A stretch of 11,093 nucleotides of DNA from Chloroflexia bacterium (GCA_025928215.1 JAICJW010000120.1:1-11093); one strand, 5' to 3'. Shown: positions 1 through 7,058, counted from the stretch's first letter. The notes: a model not told the origin generated them from the letters alone. Program-made: numbers and translations.

Positions 1-1542
1 CCAGCGTACCCACCGGTTGCCGCCATCAGTCGAGCGCCAGACGGTCCGTGCAGCCACGCCGGGAGCCTGTGCGGGCCGCACCGTGCCAGCATACAGCGTC
101 CGGTTGCGCGCATAGCCGGGGGAGCAGGCGAGCGCGACGACGGTTCCGTTATCGTCCGGCGTATTGAGCGCCCGCCATTGCGTGCCGCCGTCGTCCGACG
201 CGATCAGGTGGCCATCCAGTGTTGCCGCGAATAGCGGCGACGGCCCGTTTTCCGCCGCCATCCCGGCGACGACGATCCCCGTCGCGGACTCAGCCTCCGG
301 TGCGGGAGGATCCCAATACATCCCCCCATCGCGGCTGCAATACACGCCCGCATCCGTGGCGGCAACGATGCGGCGGTCGCCATGCGAATCGGATGAAAGT
401 GCCACTCCGTAGACCGCCGCATCGGTGAGATCGCCCCCGGCGATGCTCCAGGAGTGGCCGCCATCGCGCGAGATGCGGAGGCTGGCTTCCGGCCCGGCGA
501 CCACGAGGGTCCGGTCCCGATTATCGTCGAAGGTTGGCGAGGCAACGAGCGTGGTCAGGAAGGTCGCGCGCAGCCCCGCAGTGGCTGGGATCCACCGCAC
601 GCCACGCGCGGCGATGGGGAGGCGTGCCGCGCCGTCCCGGTAGAGGCCGGCCACCAGCGTCTCCCCGTCACCCTCCGGGACAAAGGCGAGCGCGAGCACC
701 GGTGGCAACGCCTCGCCGGTCAGATGCCACGTCGCGCCGCCGTCATGCGAGAGCGCGACCCCGCGATCCGTCGCCACGGCAATGAGGCGCAGTACCGCAC
801 CGTACGGCGAGAACGCAATCGCGCCGATGCCGCCTGCGGGCAGGCCCGGCACACGATCCCAGGTTGCGCCGCCATCATCCGAGCGCCACAAACCATCGCT
901 TTCTGTTCCGGCGAGGATGAGCCGGTCGTGGGGGAAGGTGGGTGAAATGGCCACGCATTGCACCGCCGGTTCATCGAGCGGCCATTCGACTTCCCGCCAC
1001 GATTTGCCGCCGTTGCGCGTGCGGTAGAGGCCGGAGGTGGTGGCCGCGAAGCCGGTGAGATCGCGCGCGGCATCAGGCGAGAAGGCGAGCGCCAGCACGG
1101 TGAGATCGAGCAGGCCGGGATTCGCCCCAGTCCACGTCCGGCCCCCGTCGTCAGAACGGAGAATGCCATCCCGCTGTGTGCCGGCGAAGACGCGCTCGTC
1201 ACTGCCGACGCCAGATACGACCGCCATCGCGAAGATGCGGCCTCCGGAGAGCGTCTGTTGCCAGGTGCGTCCGGCATCGGTCGAGCGATAGCATCCAGTC
1301 TGCGTGCCAGCGAAGAGCAACTGATTCTCGGCGAAGCGCGACGATGGCGCAATGACCGCCAGCAGGGGAAGCGGCGTCTCACCGCCGGGCGACCATCTTT
1401 GGCCTCCATCCTCGGAACAGAAAAGCCCGGCAGCGGTCGCCGCGAAAAGGGTTTCCCGATCGCCGCTACCGCTCCGCGCGGTCGCCAGCGCGACGACCGT
1501 GCCACCCTCATGGCTCGCCAACCGCTCCCATCCCCCCGGCAT
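1..1542 (-). CDS. Asp-box (BNR/sortilin-like) beta-propeller protein, 3' end cut by window edge
   Basis: This frame stays open from the ATG at 1542 to the window edge, giving 514 codons with no stop. Ten Asp-box motifs (S/T-x-D-x-G-x-x-W) are visible at residues 43-50, 87-94, 130-137, 175-182, 221-228, 265-272, 358-365, 403-410, 449-456 and 504-511, for example SDDGGATW and STDAGRTW. They recur every 43-46 residues, with a larger gap at 272-358 that holds one degenerate blade and a 55-residue step before the last motif. This is the pattern of BNR, sortilin or GH74-type beta-propellers. No signal peptide or membrane segment is seen at the N-terminus, so the visible part looks cytoplasmic. The start is fixed by AAGGAG five bases upstream. 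The gene lies 64 nt downstream of the chaperonin-like gene on the same strand, probably in one operon. The enzymatic or binding role is unknown; Asp-boxes mark a fold and do not establish glycosidase activity. Confidence 0.88.
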   Translation of the reverse strand, partial: MPGGWERLASHEGGTVVALATARSGSGDRETLFAATAAGLFCSEDGGQRWSPGGETPLPLLAVIAPSSRFAENQLLFAGTQTGCYRSTDAGRTWQQTLSGGRIFAMAVVSGVGSDERVFAGTQRDGILRSDDGGRTWTGANPGLLDLTVLALAFSPDAARDLTGFAATTSGLYRTRNGGKSWREVEWPLDEPAVQCVAISPTFPHDRLILAGTESDGLWRSDDGGATWDRVPGLPAGGIGAIAFSPYGAVLRLIAVATDRGVALSHDGGATWHLTGEALPPVLALAFVPEGDGETLVAGLYRDGAARLPIAARGVRWIPATAGLRATFLTTLVASPTFDDNRDRTLVVAGPEASLRISRDGGHSWSIAGGDLTDAAVYGVALSSDSHGDRRIVAATDAGVYCSRDGGMYWDPPAPEAESATGIVVAGMAAENGPSPLFAATLDGHLIASDDGGTQWRALNTPDDNGTVVALACSPGYARNRTLYAGTVRPAQAPGVAARTVWRSTDGGNRWVRW

Positions 1543-1547
1543 CGTCT

Positions 1548-1553
1548 CTCCTT
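1548..1553 (-). promoter_or_regulatory. Ribosome binding site of the propeller gene
   Basis: On the minus strand AAGGAG lies five bases before the ATG at 1542. It supports this start. It also indicates that the propeller gene is translated independently even if co-transcribed with the chaperonin gene. Confidence 0.75.
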
Positions 1554-1606
1554 CCGGCCTCTGAGCGACACTGGCGATTCGTTCCCACCCCTATGGCATC
1601 CATCGC

Positions 1607-3274
1607 TTACGGAGTTTTCGCCATTGCCGGCCGTTTGTGCCGGATGAGGGCATCGGTGGTCAGCGCCATTACGGCGGTGCTGACGCTCCCTTCCAGCGTG
1701 GCCCGCACGACGGGGAACGGATCGAGGATACCGCCCTCCCCGGCATCAATCCACTGACGGCGGAGGACATCGAAGGTCCATCCTGATTGCCTCACGCGGG
1801 GGGCCGCGAAGAGCGCGCTCGGATCAATGCCCGCGTTCGCCGCGATGGCGCGCATCGGCGCGGGAAGCGCCCGTGCGAGCAGCCGCACGCCGAGCGCCTC
1901 CGCTTCGTGCAGATCGTCCGCGAGCCGTTCCAGTACGGGGACGCAGGCGAGCAGCGCGCCGCCGCCGCCGGGTACGGCCCCTTCCCGCAGCGCTGCGTGT
2001 GCCGCTGTCACTGCCGCCTCGACGCGCGTCCGCAACTCGGCACGTTCGCTCTCCGTCGGCGCGCCGATCTGGACGAGCGCCGCCGTACCTGCCAGTTTGC
2101 CGATCCGCTCCCGGAGGTGCGGTCGCGCGTCATCGTCGGGCGGGAGCGCGCGCAATTCCGCCTTCGTTTCACCGATACGGCGGCGAATAGCCTCCTTTGC
2201 CCCCCGCCCACCGAGGATGCTGAAGGTGTCCGCCGTCGCCCAGACTTGGCGCGCCCGGCCCAGATCAGCAATCGTGACCGCCGAGAGGCGCGCCCCCCGC
2301 TCTTTCAGGAAGGCACGCCCGCCGGTAGCAACCGCGATATCTTCCATGATCTGTGCCTGCCGCGCGCCGGTGCCGGGCGCACGCACCGCGAGCGCGCCAT
2401 CGAGGATGCCCCGCTCGCGGTTGACAATCAACAGGCCGAGCGCCGCCGCACCGATCTCCGGCGCGATGACGAGCAGTTGCCGTTCCCCGGCGGCGTTGCA
2501 TGCTTCGAGGATCGGGAGGAGATCGTCCGCCCGGGCGAGCGGGCAATCGGTGATGAGGATGCGCGGCTCGCTCAGGCGACCGACGGTCTCGCCCGGCCCG
2601 AGCACATAGGGCGAGAGAAGGCCGCTGTTCCAGCGCAGGCCATCGAGAGACTCGGCGGTCGTCGTCCCCTGCCACTCCTCGATCAGCACCGCGCCGTCCG
2701 GCCCGACCGCCTCGACGAGTTCACCGATGGTGTCGGCCAACGCGGAATCACGCACGATCCCTGCAATGCATCGCGCCAACTCCGCTGCCGACTCGACCGG
2801 CTGAGCCTGGCCGCGCAGTTCATCCCGCGCGACCGCCAGCCCGCGCTCGATCCCGCGTCGCATGGCCATCGGGTCGGCGCCTGCAGCCAGCGGAGGCGCC
2901 GCCGCGTGGAGAAGGGCATGCGCGAGCGTGACGGCCGTCGCCGCACCGTCGCCCACATGGGTGAAGACGGTCCAGGCGAGTTGCCGGATGAGCATCGCGC
3001 CCATATCCGCGAAGGGATCGCCAATCTGAATGGTCCGTCGCATGATTGTCGCGGCATGATCGAGGATTTCGGGGGTGGAGTTCGGGAATTGCCCGGCAAT
3101 GATAACCGTCCGCGCCAGTGGGCCAAGTGTCGGAAGCACCAGAGCGGCCATCTCGTCAACACCGCGCAAAAGCGCCGCGTGCGCCGCCCCGCCCAAGAGC
3201 ACATGCCCATGCCCCGCTCGCGCGCCATTCGTCGCGATGGATGGGCCAATCCTCTTCAGGCGCGTGCTGCTCAT
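1607..3274 (-). CDS. Divergent Cpn60/GroEL-family chaperonin with altered ATPase residues
   Basis: This 555-residue protein aligns by eye with GroEL along its whole length. TLGP is at 49-52, FADMGA at 88-93, GDG at 108-110, LSPY at 220-223, a GILDP motif at 515-519 and a GGG loop at 436-438. Family knowledge: GroEL D52, D87 and D398 support ATP hydrolysis. Here D87 is kept (D109), but D398 falls on A420 (RVEA instead of RVED) and D52 most likely on H73 within the stretch DHAATIM. T89 and T90 become A111 and A112. Apical hydrophobic positions are mostly kept (Y223, L253, L256, L279, I283, V284). The C-terminus ends in KTP without the GGM repeat tail. No groES lies beside it. It is therefore probably a specialised paralogue, not the housekeeping GroEL. 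The ATG at 3274 has no Shine-Dalgarno, and a GTG at 3202 is an alternative start. Very confident of family, unsure of function. Confidence 0.9.
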   Translation of the reverse strand: MSSTRLKRIGPSIATNGARAGHGHVLLGGAAHAALLRGVDEMAALVLPTLGPLARTVIIAGQFPNSTPEILDHAATIMRRTIQIGDPFADMGAMLIRQLAWTVFTHVGDGAATAVTLAHALLHAAAPPLAAGADPMAMRRGIERGLAVARDELRGQAQPVESAAELARCIAGIVRDSALADTIGELVEAVGPDGAVLIEEWQGTTTAESLDGLRWNSGLLSPYVLGPGETVGRLSEPRILITDCPLARADDLLPILEACNAAGERQLLVIAPEIGAAALGLLIVNRERGILDGALAVRAPGTGARQAQIMEDIAVATGGRAFLKERGARLSAVTIADLGRARQVWATADTFSILGGRGAKEAIRRRIGETKAELRALPPDDDARPHLRERIGKLAGTAALVQIGAPTESERAELRTRVEAAVTAAHAALREGAVPGGGGALLACVPVLERLADDLHEAEALGVRLLARALPAPMRAIAANAGIDPSALFAAPRVRQSGWTFDVLRRQWIDAGEGGILDPFPVVRATLEGSVSTAVMALTTDALIRHKRPAMAKTP

Positions 3275-3282
3275 GGCGGTGT

Positions 3283-3311
3283 AGTCTAATCGCGCTCGCT
3301 CGACCTGTCAC
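3283..3311 (-). promoter_or_regulatory. Predicted promoter of the chaperonin-like gene
   Basis: Read on minus, a -35 GTGACA (3306-3311) and a -10 TAGACT (3283-3288) are separated by 17 bases. Only eight bases lie between the -10 and the ATG at 3274. Transcription would start at or one or two bases before the initiation codon, so a leaderless mRNA is predicted. That fits the lack of a Shine-Dalgarno. Confidence 0.5.
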
Positions 3312-3317
3312 TACGTC

Positions 3318-3343
3318 AATTCGGCAGCCAAAGCTGCGAAATT
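3318..3343. repeat. Imperfect dyad between the divergent chaperonin and ABC-importer promoters
   Basis: Two 11-base arms (AATTCGGCAGC and GCTGCGAAATT) flank a CAAA centre, with 9 of 11 positions pairing. The dyad sits just upstream of the predicted -35 of the chaperonin-like gene and about 70 bases upstream of the -35 of the importer operon. An operator for a dimeric regulator is possible. It does not match the CIRCE heat-shock element. Confidence 0.35.
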
Positions 3344-3411
3344 CCCCCGCGCGCACGCTATCCAGCCTGCCGCGCCGAAGAGAAAAAATGCTGCGCCGAT
3401 AAATGTTCATG

Positions 3412-3439
3412 TTGACAAATCGCAGCCCCATGCTAGACT
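3412..3439 (+). promoter_or_regulatory. Promoter of the ABC importer operon
   Basis: A perfect -35 TTGACA (3412-3417) is followed after 16 bases by TAGACT (3434-3439). TGC directly precedes that hexamer, giving an extended -10. Transcription would begin near 3446, leaving an untranslated leader of about 160 nt before the solute-binding protein gene. Confidence 0.7.
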
Positions 3440-3471
3440 CGAAAGATCAAGTCCTCTTAAACCCGAGTCTC

Positions 3472-3556
3472 ATAGCGTAGCGTCGTCGGCATACCGCCTC
3501 TGAGCAGAGGGTCGCATGAGCATATTCGCTATTTCCGCGAGAGGATAACCGACGCT
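3472..3556 (+). promoter_or_regulatory. Possible structured 5' leader of the importer mRNA
   Basis: The leader holds several self-complementary segments. AGCGTCG (3479-3485) can pair with CGACGCT (3550-3556). CCTCTG (3497-3502) can pair with CAGAGG (3505-3510), with closing pairs lost to the tight turn. ATAGCG (3472-3477) can pair with CGCTAT (3527-3532), which would cross the first pairing, so the two are mutually exclusive or form a pseudoknot. I recognise no known riboswitch class. Confidence 0.3.
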
Positions 3557-3590
3557 TTGCACGATGAGTGAGTTCCGTTTCGCGGTAGAC

Positions 3591-3596
3591 AGGAGG
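3591..3596 (+). promoter_or_regulatory. Ribosome binding site of the solute-binding protein gene
   Basis: AGGAGG lies nine bases before the ATG at 3606. It favours that start over the in-frame ATG at 3564, which would put 14 charged residues ahead of the signal peptide. Confidence 0.8.
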
Positions 3597-3605
3597 AGTG
3601 AGGTC

Positions 3606-5048
3606 ATGGACCATCAACGCCGAGCGGCACCTTTTTCGCGGCGGCAATTCCTGAGTGGCGCGGCGACGCTCGCGGGGGCCGCGCTGTTGGCCGCCTGCGG
3701 CAGCGGCACGGGAGAAACCGGCGGGGCCGCGACGACCGCACCCAAACCGGCGGGCACCACCGCACCGGCTGCCGGTAGTGCGGCTGCCCCAACGACCGCG
3801 GCGGCAGCGGGGACGGCGGCGCCAGATCTCACCATTGTGTCAGGCAAGTTCAATGTCTGGTTCTCGGCTAACTGGAACACCGTTACGGACGAAGCGGTTG
3901 GCAATACGTTCGTGGACTGGGGCAAGCAGAACAATATCAATGTCGAGTGGCAATCCATCCCCGGCTCGCCGATCATCTTGCAGAAGGAGGCGGCGGCGGT
4001 AGCGGCCGGGCAACCACCCGAACTCGATAACAACAATATGACCTACTGGTACACCCAGGGCGAAATGGGTGATCTGGGCGCGACCGTCAACAAATTCAAG
4101 GCGATGGCCGGTGGCATGTTTCCCATCGGTATCAGCTCGCTGACCGCCCCCGATGGAACCATCATCGCGACGCCCTATGCGATTGATGTCTGGCCCGCAC
4201 ATTGGCGGACGGACCTGATCGGCGCGAAGACGGGTGGCCGGTTCTTCAACTCCTATGACGAGGTGATTAGCCTTGGCCCCTCGATCCAGCAATTGCCGAA
4301 GAACTACGTCTATGCGATGGCGCTCGGCCACGAGGGTGACCACGTCAACAACCTCTGCACGATCATGTGGGCCTATGGTGGTCGGATCAACGATGAAAAG
4401 GGTGTGCCGGACATCACGAATCCCGCCAACAAGGTGGCCATCCAGACCGTCGTCAATATGTGGAAGGCGAAATTGATCCCGCCGGAGACCTTCGCCCAGA
4501 CGGTGACATCGTGGAACAATGAGACGTATCAGAAGAGCCGCGGCCTGATGGCAGTCAACCCGGCGACGATCATGGGCTGGTTGCTGGTCAACGACAAAGA
4601 ACTCGGCAATAACACCGGCCTCGCGACGCCCCCGAAAGGTCCGGCGGGTGGCTTCGCCGAAGGCGCCGCGCTCGGCTTCGGCTACTTCAAGAAGGCGAAA
4701 CTGGTTGATCGGACGGTCTCCGCGCTCGATTACTTCATGCAGCCGCCGAACCTGCTCAAGATCTCCAAGGCGGTCGAGGGTCGCTTTGTGCCGGTCTACC
4801 AGGATCACGCCACGGGCGATTTCTGGGAGAAGAGCAAGTTCGCCGAACTGAAGAACATCGCCACGGTCGGTCGCGTCCGTAACTGGCCCGCGCCGACGCA
4901 GCCCTGGCTCTCGGATGTCACCGACGCCAAGTACGTCCTCTCGGACATGATGAATAAAGTCATCAACCAGAACATGGCGATCGAGGACGCGCAGGCGGCG
5001 GCGCAGAAAGACATGATGGACTCGTACAACAAGTTCGTGAAGAAGTAA
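3606..5048 (+). CDS. ABC importer extracellular solute-binding lipoprotein (family 1, sugar type)
   Basis: With the start at 3606 the product has 480 residues. It binds the transported solute outside the membrane and delivers it to the two permeases encoded downstream. The N-terminus has a twin-arginine motif SRRQFL (11-16), a hydrophobic stretch and a lipobox LAAC ending at Cys31, so a Tat-exported, lipid-anchored protein is predicted. Residues 32-73 form an Ala/Thr/Gly/Pro linker typical of surface lipoproteins. The remaining roughly 400 residues have the length and style of family 1 binding proteins (MalE/UgpB type), with many aromatic residues including Trp, as is common for carbohydrate ligands. 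The ligand cannot be named. The gene has its own promoter at 3412-3439 and is followed after 96 nt by the first permease, with a strong hairpin between them. Confident of role, not of substrate. Confidence 0.92.
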   Translation: MDHQRRAAPFSRRQFLSGAATLAGAALLAACGSGTGETGGAATTAPKPAGTTAPAAGSAAAPTTAAAAGTAAPDLTIVSGKFNVWFSANWNTVTDEAVGNTFVDWGKQNNINVEWQSIPGSPIILQKEAAAVAAGQPPELDNNNMTYWYTQGEMGDLGATVNKFKAMAGGMFPIGISSLTAPDGTIIATPYAIDVWPAHWRTDLIGAKTGGRFFNSYDEVISLGPSIQQLPKNYVYAMALGHEGDHVNNLCTIMWAYGGRINDEKGVPDITNPANKVAIQTVVNMWKAKLIPPETFAQTVTSWNNETYQKSRGLMAVNPATIMGWLLVNDKELGNNTGLATPPKGPAGGFAEGAALGFGYFKKAKLVDRTVSALDYFMQPPNLLKISKAVEGRFVPVYQDHATGDFWEKSKFAELKNIATVGRVRNWPAPTQPWLSDVTDAKYVLSDMMNKVINQNMAIEDAQAAAQKDMMDSYNKFVKK

Positions 5049-5067
5049 GGAAGCAAGGAAGTAGGGA

Positions 5068-5131
5068 AGTAGTCAGCAGTCAGTAGTCAGAAACGGGAAT
5101 CAATCCTTCTGACTACTGACTACTGACTACT
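5068..5131 (+). repeat. 25-bp hairpin built of short tandem units between binding-protein and permease genes
   Basis: The arms at 5068-5092 and 5107-5131 are complementary at 24 of 25 positions (one C-A mismatch, 5077 against 5122), with a 14-base loop. Each arm is built from repeated AGTCAGT-like units. No T-run follows, so it is not a classical terminator. The right arm ends next to the ribosome binding site of the permease gene (GGAGGG, 5135-5140). A likely role is an RNA-stability barrier or partial attenuator that raises binding protein over permease. It may also be a dispersed genomic repeat. Confidence 0.9.
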
Positions 5132-5144
5132 GGCGGAGGGTTCC

Positions 5145-6092
5145 GTGGCGAGGGCAGAAACGACGTATACGCCAAGCACGACGAAAGGGCTGGCAGTTGG
5201 CCGGACCAGTCCAGTCCGGCGGTTGCTCGGGTCCGATTGGCGGCTCGGCTGGCTGTTAGTCGGTCCCGTCTTCCTGATCCTCATGGGGCTGTTGATCTAT
5301 CCGTTCTTCGATGCCATCCTGCTTTCCTTCCAGGAGCGATTCATCGGCAAATCCGGCCATTGGATCGGCGTGAAGAACTACACCGATCTCTTCACCAATG
5401 CGAACACGCACTTCGCGAAAGCGGCATGGAACACGGTCGCCATCACCGGCGGGGCGGAGATCGGCAAGTTCGCCATCGGCATGGCGATGGCCTGCGTGCT
5501 CAACCAGCAGATTCGCGCGCGTAATCTCTGGCGCGGCCTGATGTTCCTCCCGTGGGCGGTACCCGCCGTCGTCACCGCGTACGCGTGGCGCTTCCTCTTC
5601 GACACATCCGGGCCAATCAATGGCGCAATCGCCCAATTCCACCTGCGCGACGACTATATCTACTTCTTCAACGATGCCAAGATCGCGCTCCCGGCACTCA
5701 TTCTCGTCGTCATCTGGTCCGGTACGCCCTTCTGGACGATGAACTTCCTCGCCGGGATGCAGGCGATCCCCGCCGACCTGTACGAGGCGGCGGAACTCGA
5801 TGGCGCTAGCACCTTTCAGCGCTTCCTCTACATCACCATGCCCAGCCTGAAGCATGTGATCCTCGTGACGGCCCTGCTCTCGACGATCTGGACTTCCGCC
5901 AATCTCGTTCAGATTCTCGTCCTGACGGGCGGCGGCCCGAACTACAGCACGATGACCCTGCCGCTGCTCGCCTATCTCGTCGCCATTCCCGGCACGCGGC
6001 TCGGTGGCGGGGCGGCAATCGCGATGACGATGGTGCCGGCCTATCTCGTCCTCGTCTATTTTCTCACGCGTCAGATGCTGCGGCAGGAGTAA
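5145..6092 (+). CDS. ABC sugar importer permease, MalF type
   Basis: A 315-residue inner-membrane permease that would form the translocation pore with the permease encoded immediately downstream. Hydrophobic segments are visible near residues 35-60, 96-118, 131-152, 181-200, 235-258 and 290-308, fitting six transmembrane helices. The cytoplasmic EAA loop that docks onto the ATPase starts at E214 (EAAELDGAS, with the conserved Gly at 220) and ends near P233. Translation starts at a GTG (5145) four bases after GGAGGG. The first 30 residues are polar and basic and lie in the cytoplasm. The stop codon overlaps the ribosome binding site of the next gene, so the two permeases are likely translationally coupled. 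Substrate unknown, probably a sugar or sugar phosphate. Confidence 0.93.
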   Translation: MARAETTYTPSTTKGLAVGRTSPVRRLLGSDWRLGWLLVGPVFLILMGLLIYPFFDAILLSFQERFIGKSGHWIGVKNYTDLFTNANTHFAKAAWNTVAITGGAEIGKFAIGMAMACVLNQQIRARNLWRGLMFLPWAVPAVVTAYAWRFLFDTSGPINGAIAQFHLRDDYIYFFNDAKIALPALILVVIWSGTPFWTMNFLAGMQAIPADLYEAAELDGASTFQRFLYITMPSLKHVILVTALLSTIWTSANLVQILVLTGGGPNYSTMTLPLLAYLVAIPGTRLGGGAAIAMTMVPAYLVLVYFLTRQMLRQE

Positions 6093-6095
6093 CCC

Positions 6096-7010
6096 ATGGC
6101 AACCGCGACGGCAACACGAACCTCAGTGCGGAGAGCGGCGCGCAAGGCGAAGGCAGGGCGCCGCTCAATCGGCCGCGGTTGGATGATCGCGACCTATATC
6201 GGGCTGGTCTTCTTCCTCTTCTGGACGTTAGTCCCCTTCGTGTGGATGCTGCTCGCCTCGCTCAAGACAAACAAGGAGATTTACGACACGTTCACTCTGG
6301 TGCCGAAGCATCTCTATTTCGGCCACTATGCCGACCTGCTCAGGGGCGGCGGCGGGAGTAAGGCGTCCGGGAGTTTCCGGCAATGGCTGCTCAATAGCGC
6401 CCTGGTCTCGGTGACCGTGACCGCGCTGTCGGTCATTCTCGGTGCGCTGGCGGCGTACTCGATCACGCGGTTGCACTTCACCGGCCGCGCGATGCTGGCC
6501 CGCGGACTGATTTTCACCTACCTCGTGCCGACCTCGCTGCTCTTCATCCCGCTCTTCACTATCGTCGCCCGGCTTCAGTTGGTTGACACCCTCCAGTCGC
6601 TGATGCTCGTCTATCCAACGTTCACGCTCCCCTTCTGCACATGGATGATGGCGAGCTACTTCCGCAGCATTCCCATCGAATTGGAGGAGTCCGCGCGGGT
6701 AGATGGTTGCAACCGGCTCGGCGCGCTCTTCAAAGTCGTCATGCCCATTGCAGCCCCGGCGGTGGCGGTTGTGGCGATCTTCGCTTTCACCCAATCATGG
6801 AATGAGTTCCTCTACGCGCTCGTCTTCACCAACTCCCTTGCGACGCGCACCGTCACCGTCGGATTAACGCAGATGCTCGGTGAGGATGTCTTCTTCTGGG
6901 GCCAGATGATGGCCGGCGCGCTGATCGCCGCCGTGCCGCCCGTCGTCCTCTACATGGTCGCCCAGCGCTTCGTCATTGGCGGCCTCGCCGCCGGTGGCGT
7001 CAAACTCTAA
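6096..7010 (+). CDS. ABC sugar importer permease, MalG type
   Basis: A 304-residue second permease subunit. An Arg/Lys-rich cytoplasmic start (residues 8-28) precedes a first membrane helix at about 31-55. Further helices lie near 100-122, 135-158, 168-188, 218-240 and 270-290. The EAA-type loop runs from E198 (EESARVDGC, conserved Gly204) to P217, as in MalG-family proteins. A typical short-loop motif, FTQSWNEF, is at 230-237. The ATG lies three bases after the previous stop and uses AGGAG (6085-6089) inside the upstream gene, a sign of coupling. A rho-independent terminator follows at 7029-7058, so the operon ends here without an ATP-binding subunit. The importer must use an ATPase encoded elsewhere, as many CUT1 systems do with a shared MsmX/UgpC-type protein. 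Confidence 0.93.
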   Translation: MATATATRTSVRRAARKAKAGRRSIGRGWMIATYIGLVFFLFWTLVPFVWMLLASLKTNKEIYDTFTLVPKHLYFGHYADLLRGGGGSKASGSFRQWLLNSALVSVTVTALSVILGALAAYSITRLHFTGRAMLARGLIFTYLVPTSLLFIPLFTIVARLQLVDTLQSLMLVYPTFTLPFCTWMMASYFRSIPIELEESARVDGCNRLGALFKVVMPIAAPAVAVVAIFAFTQSWNEFLYALVFTNSLATRTVTVGLTQMLGEDVFFWGQMMAGALIAAVPPVVLYMVAQRFVIGGLAAGGVKL

Positions 7011-7028
7011 CGCGGGATCTCTTCTCCG

Positions 7029-7058
7029 GCCCCCTCCTTTTGAGGGGGCTTCTTGCTT
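7029..7058 (+). terminator. Rho-independent terminator of the importer operon
   Basis: An 8-bp perfect GC-rich stem (GCCCCCTC, 7029-7036, with GAGGGGGC, 7042-7049) and a five-base loop are followed by the T-rich stretch TTCTTGCTT. It starts 18 bases after the stop of the last permease gene. Confidence 0.85.

Noticed and set aside
720..1571. A 283-codon minus-strand frame over the propeller gene
   Set aside because: Another minus frame, open to the window edge, carries ten regular Asp-box motifs. This one is an Arg/Ser-rich shadow.
1787..3289. A 500-codon plus-strand frame opposite the chaperonin-like gene
   Set aside because: Its translation is Arg-rich with no recognisable domain. It is the antisense shadow of a gene with clear family motifs in GC-rich DNA.
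3290..3411. CIRCE heat-shock operator upstream of the chaperonin-like gene
   Set aside because: No TTAGCACTC-N9-GAGTGCTAA or close variant is present. The only dyad there has an unrelated sequence.
3564..3605. Upstream ATG for the solute-binding protein
   Set aside because: It lacks a ribosome binding site and would place charged residues ahead of the signal peptide. The ATG at 3606 has AGGAGG at good distance.
3840..4808. A 322-codon minus-strand frame inside the solute-binding protein gene
   Set aside because: It is an antisense shadow rich in Arg, Asp and His without motifs. The plus strand has a Tat signal, lipobox and ribosome binding site.
5068..5131. CRISPR-like or tandem repeat array
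   Set aside because: The AGTCAGT units are contiguous, with no unique spacers, and form the two arms of one hairpin.
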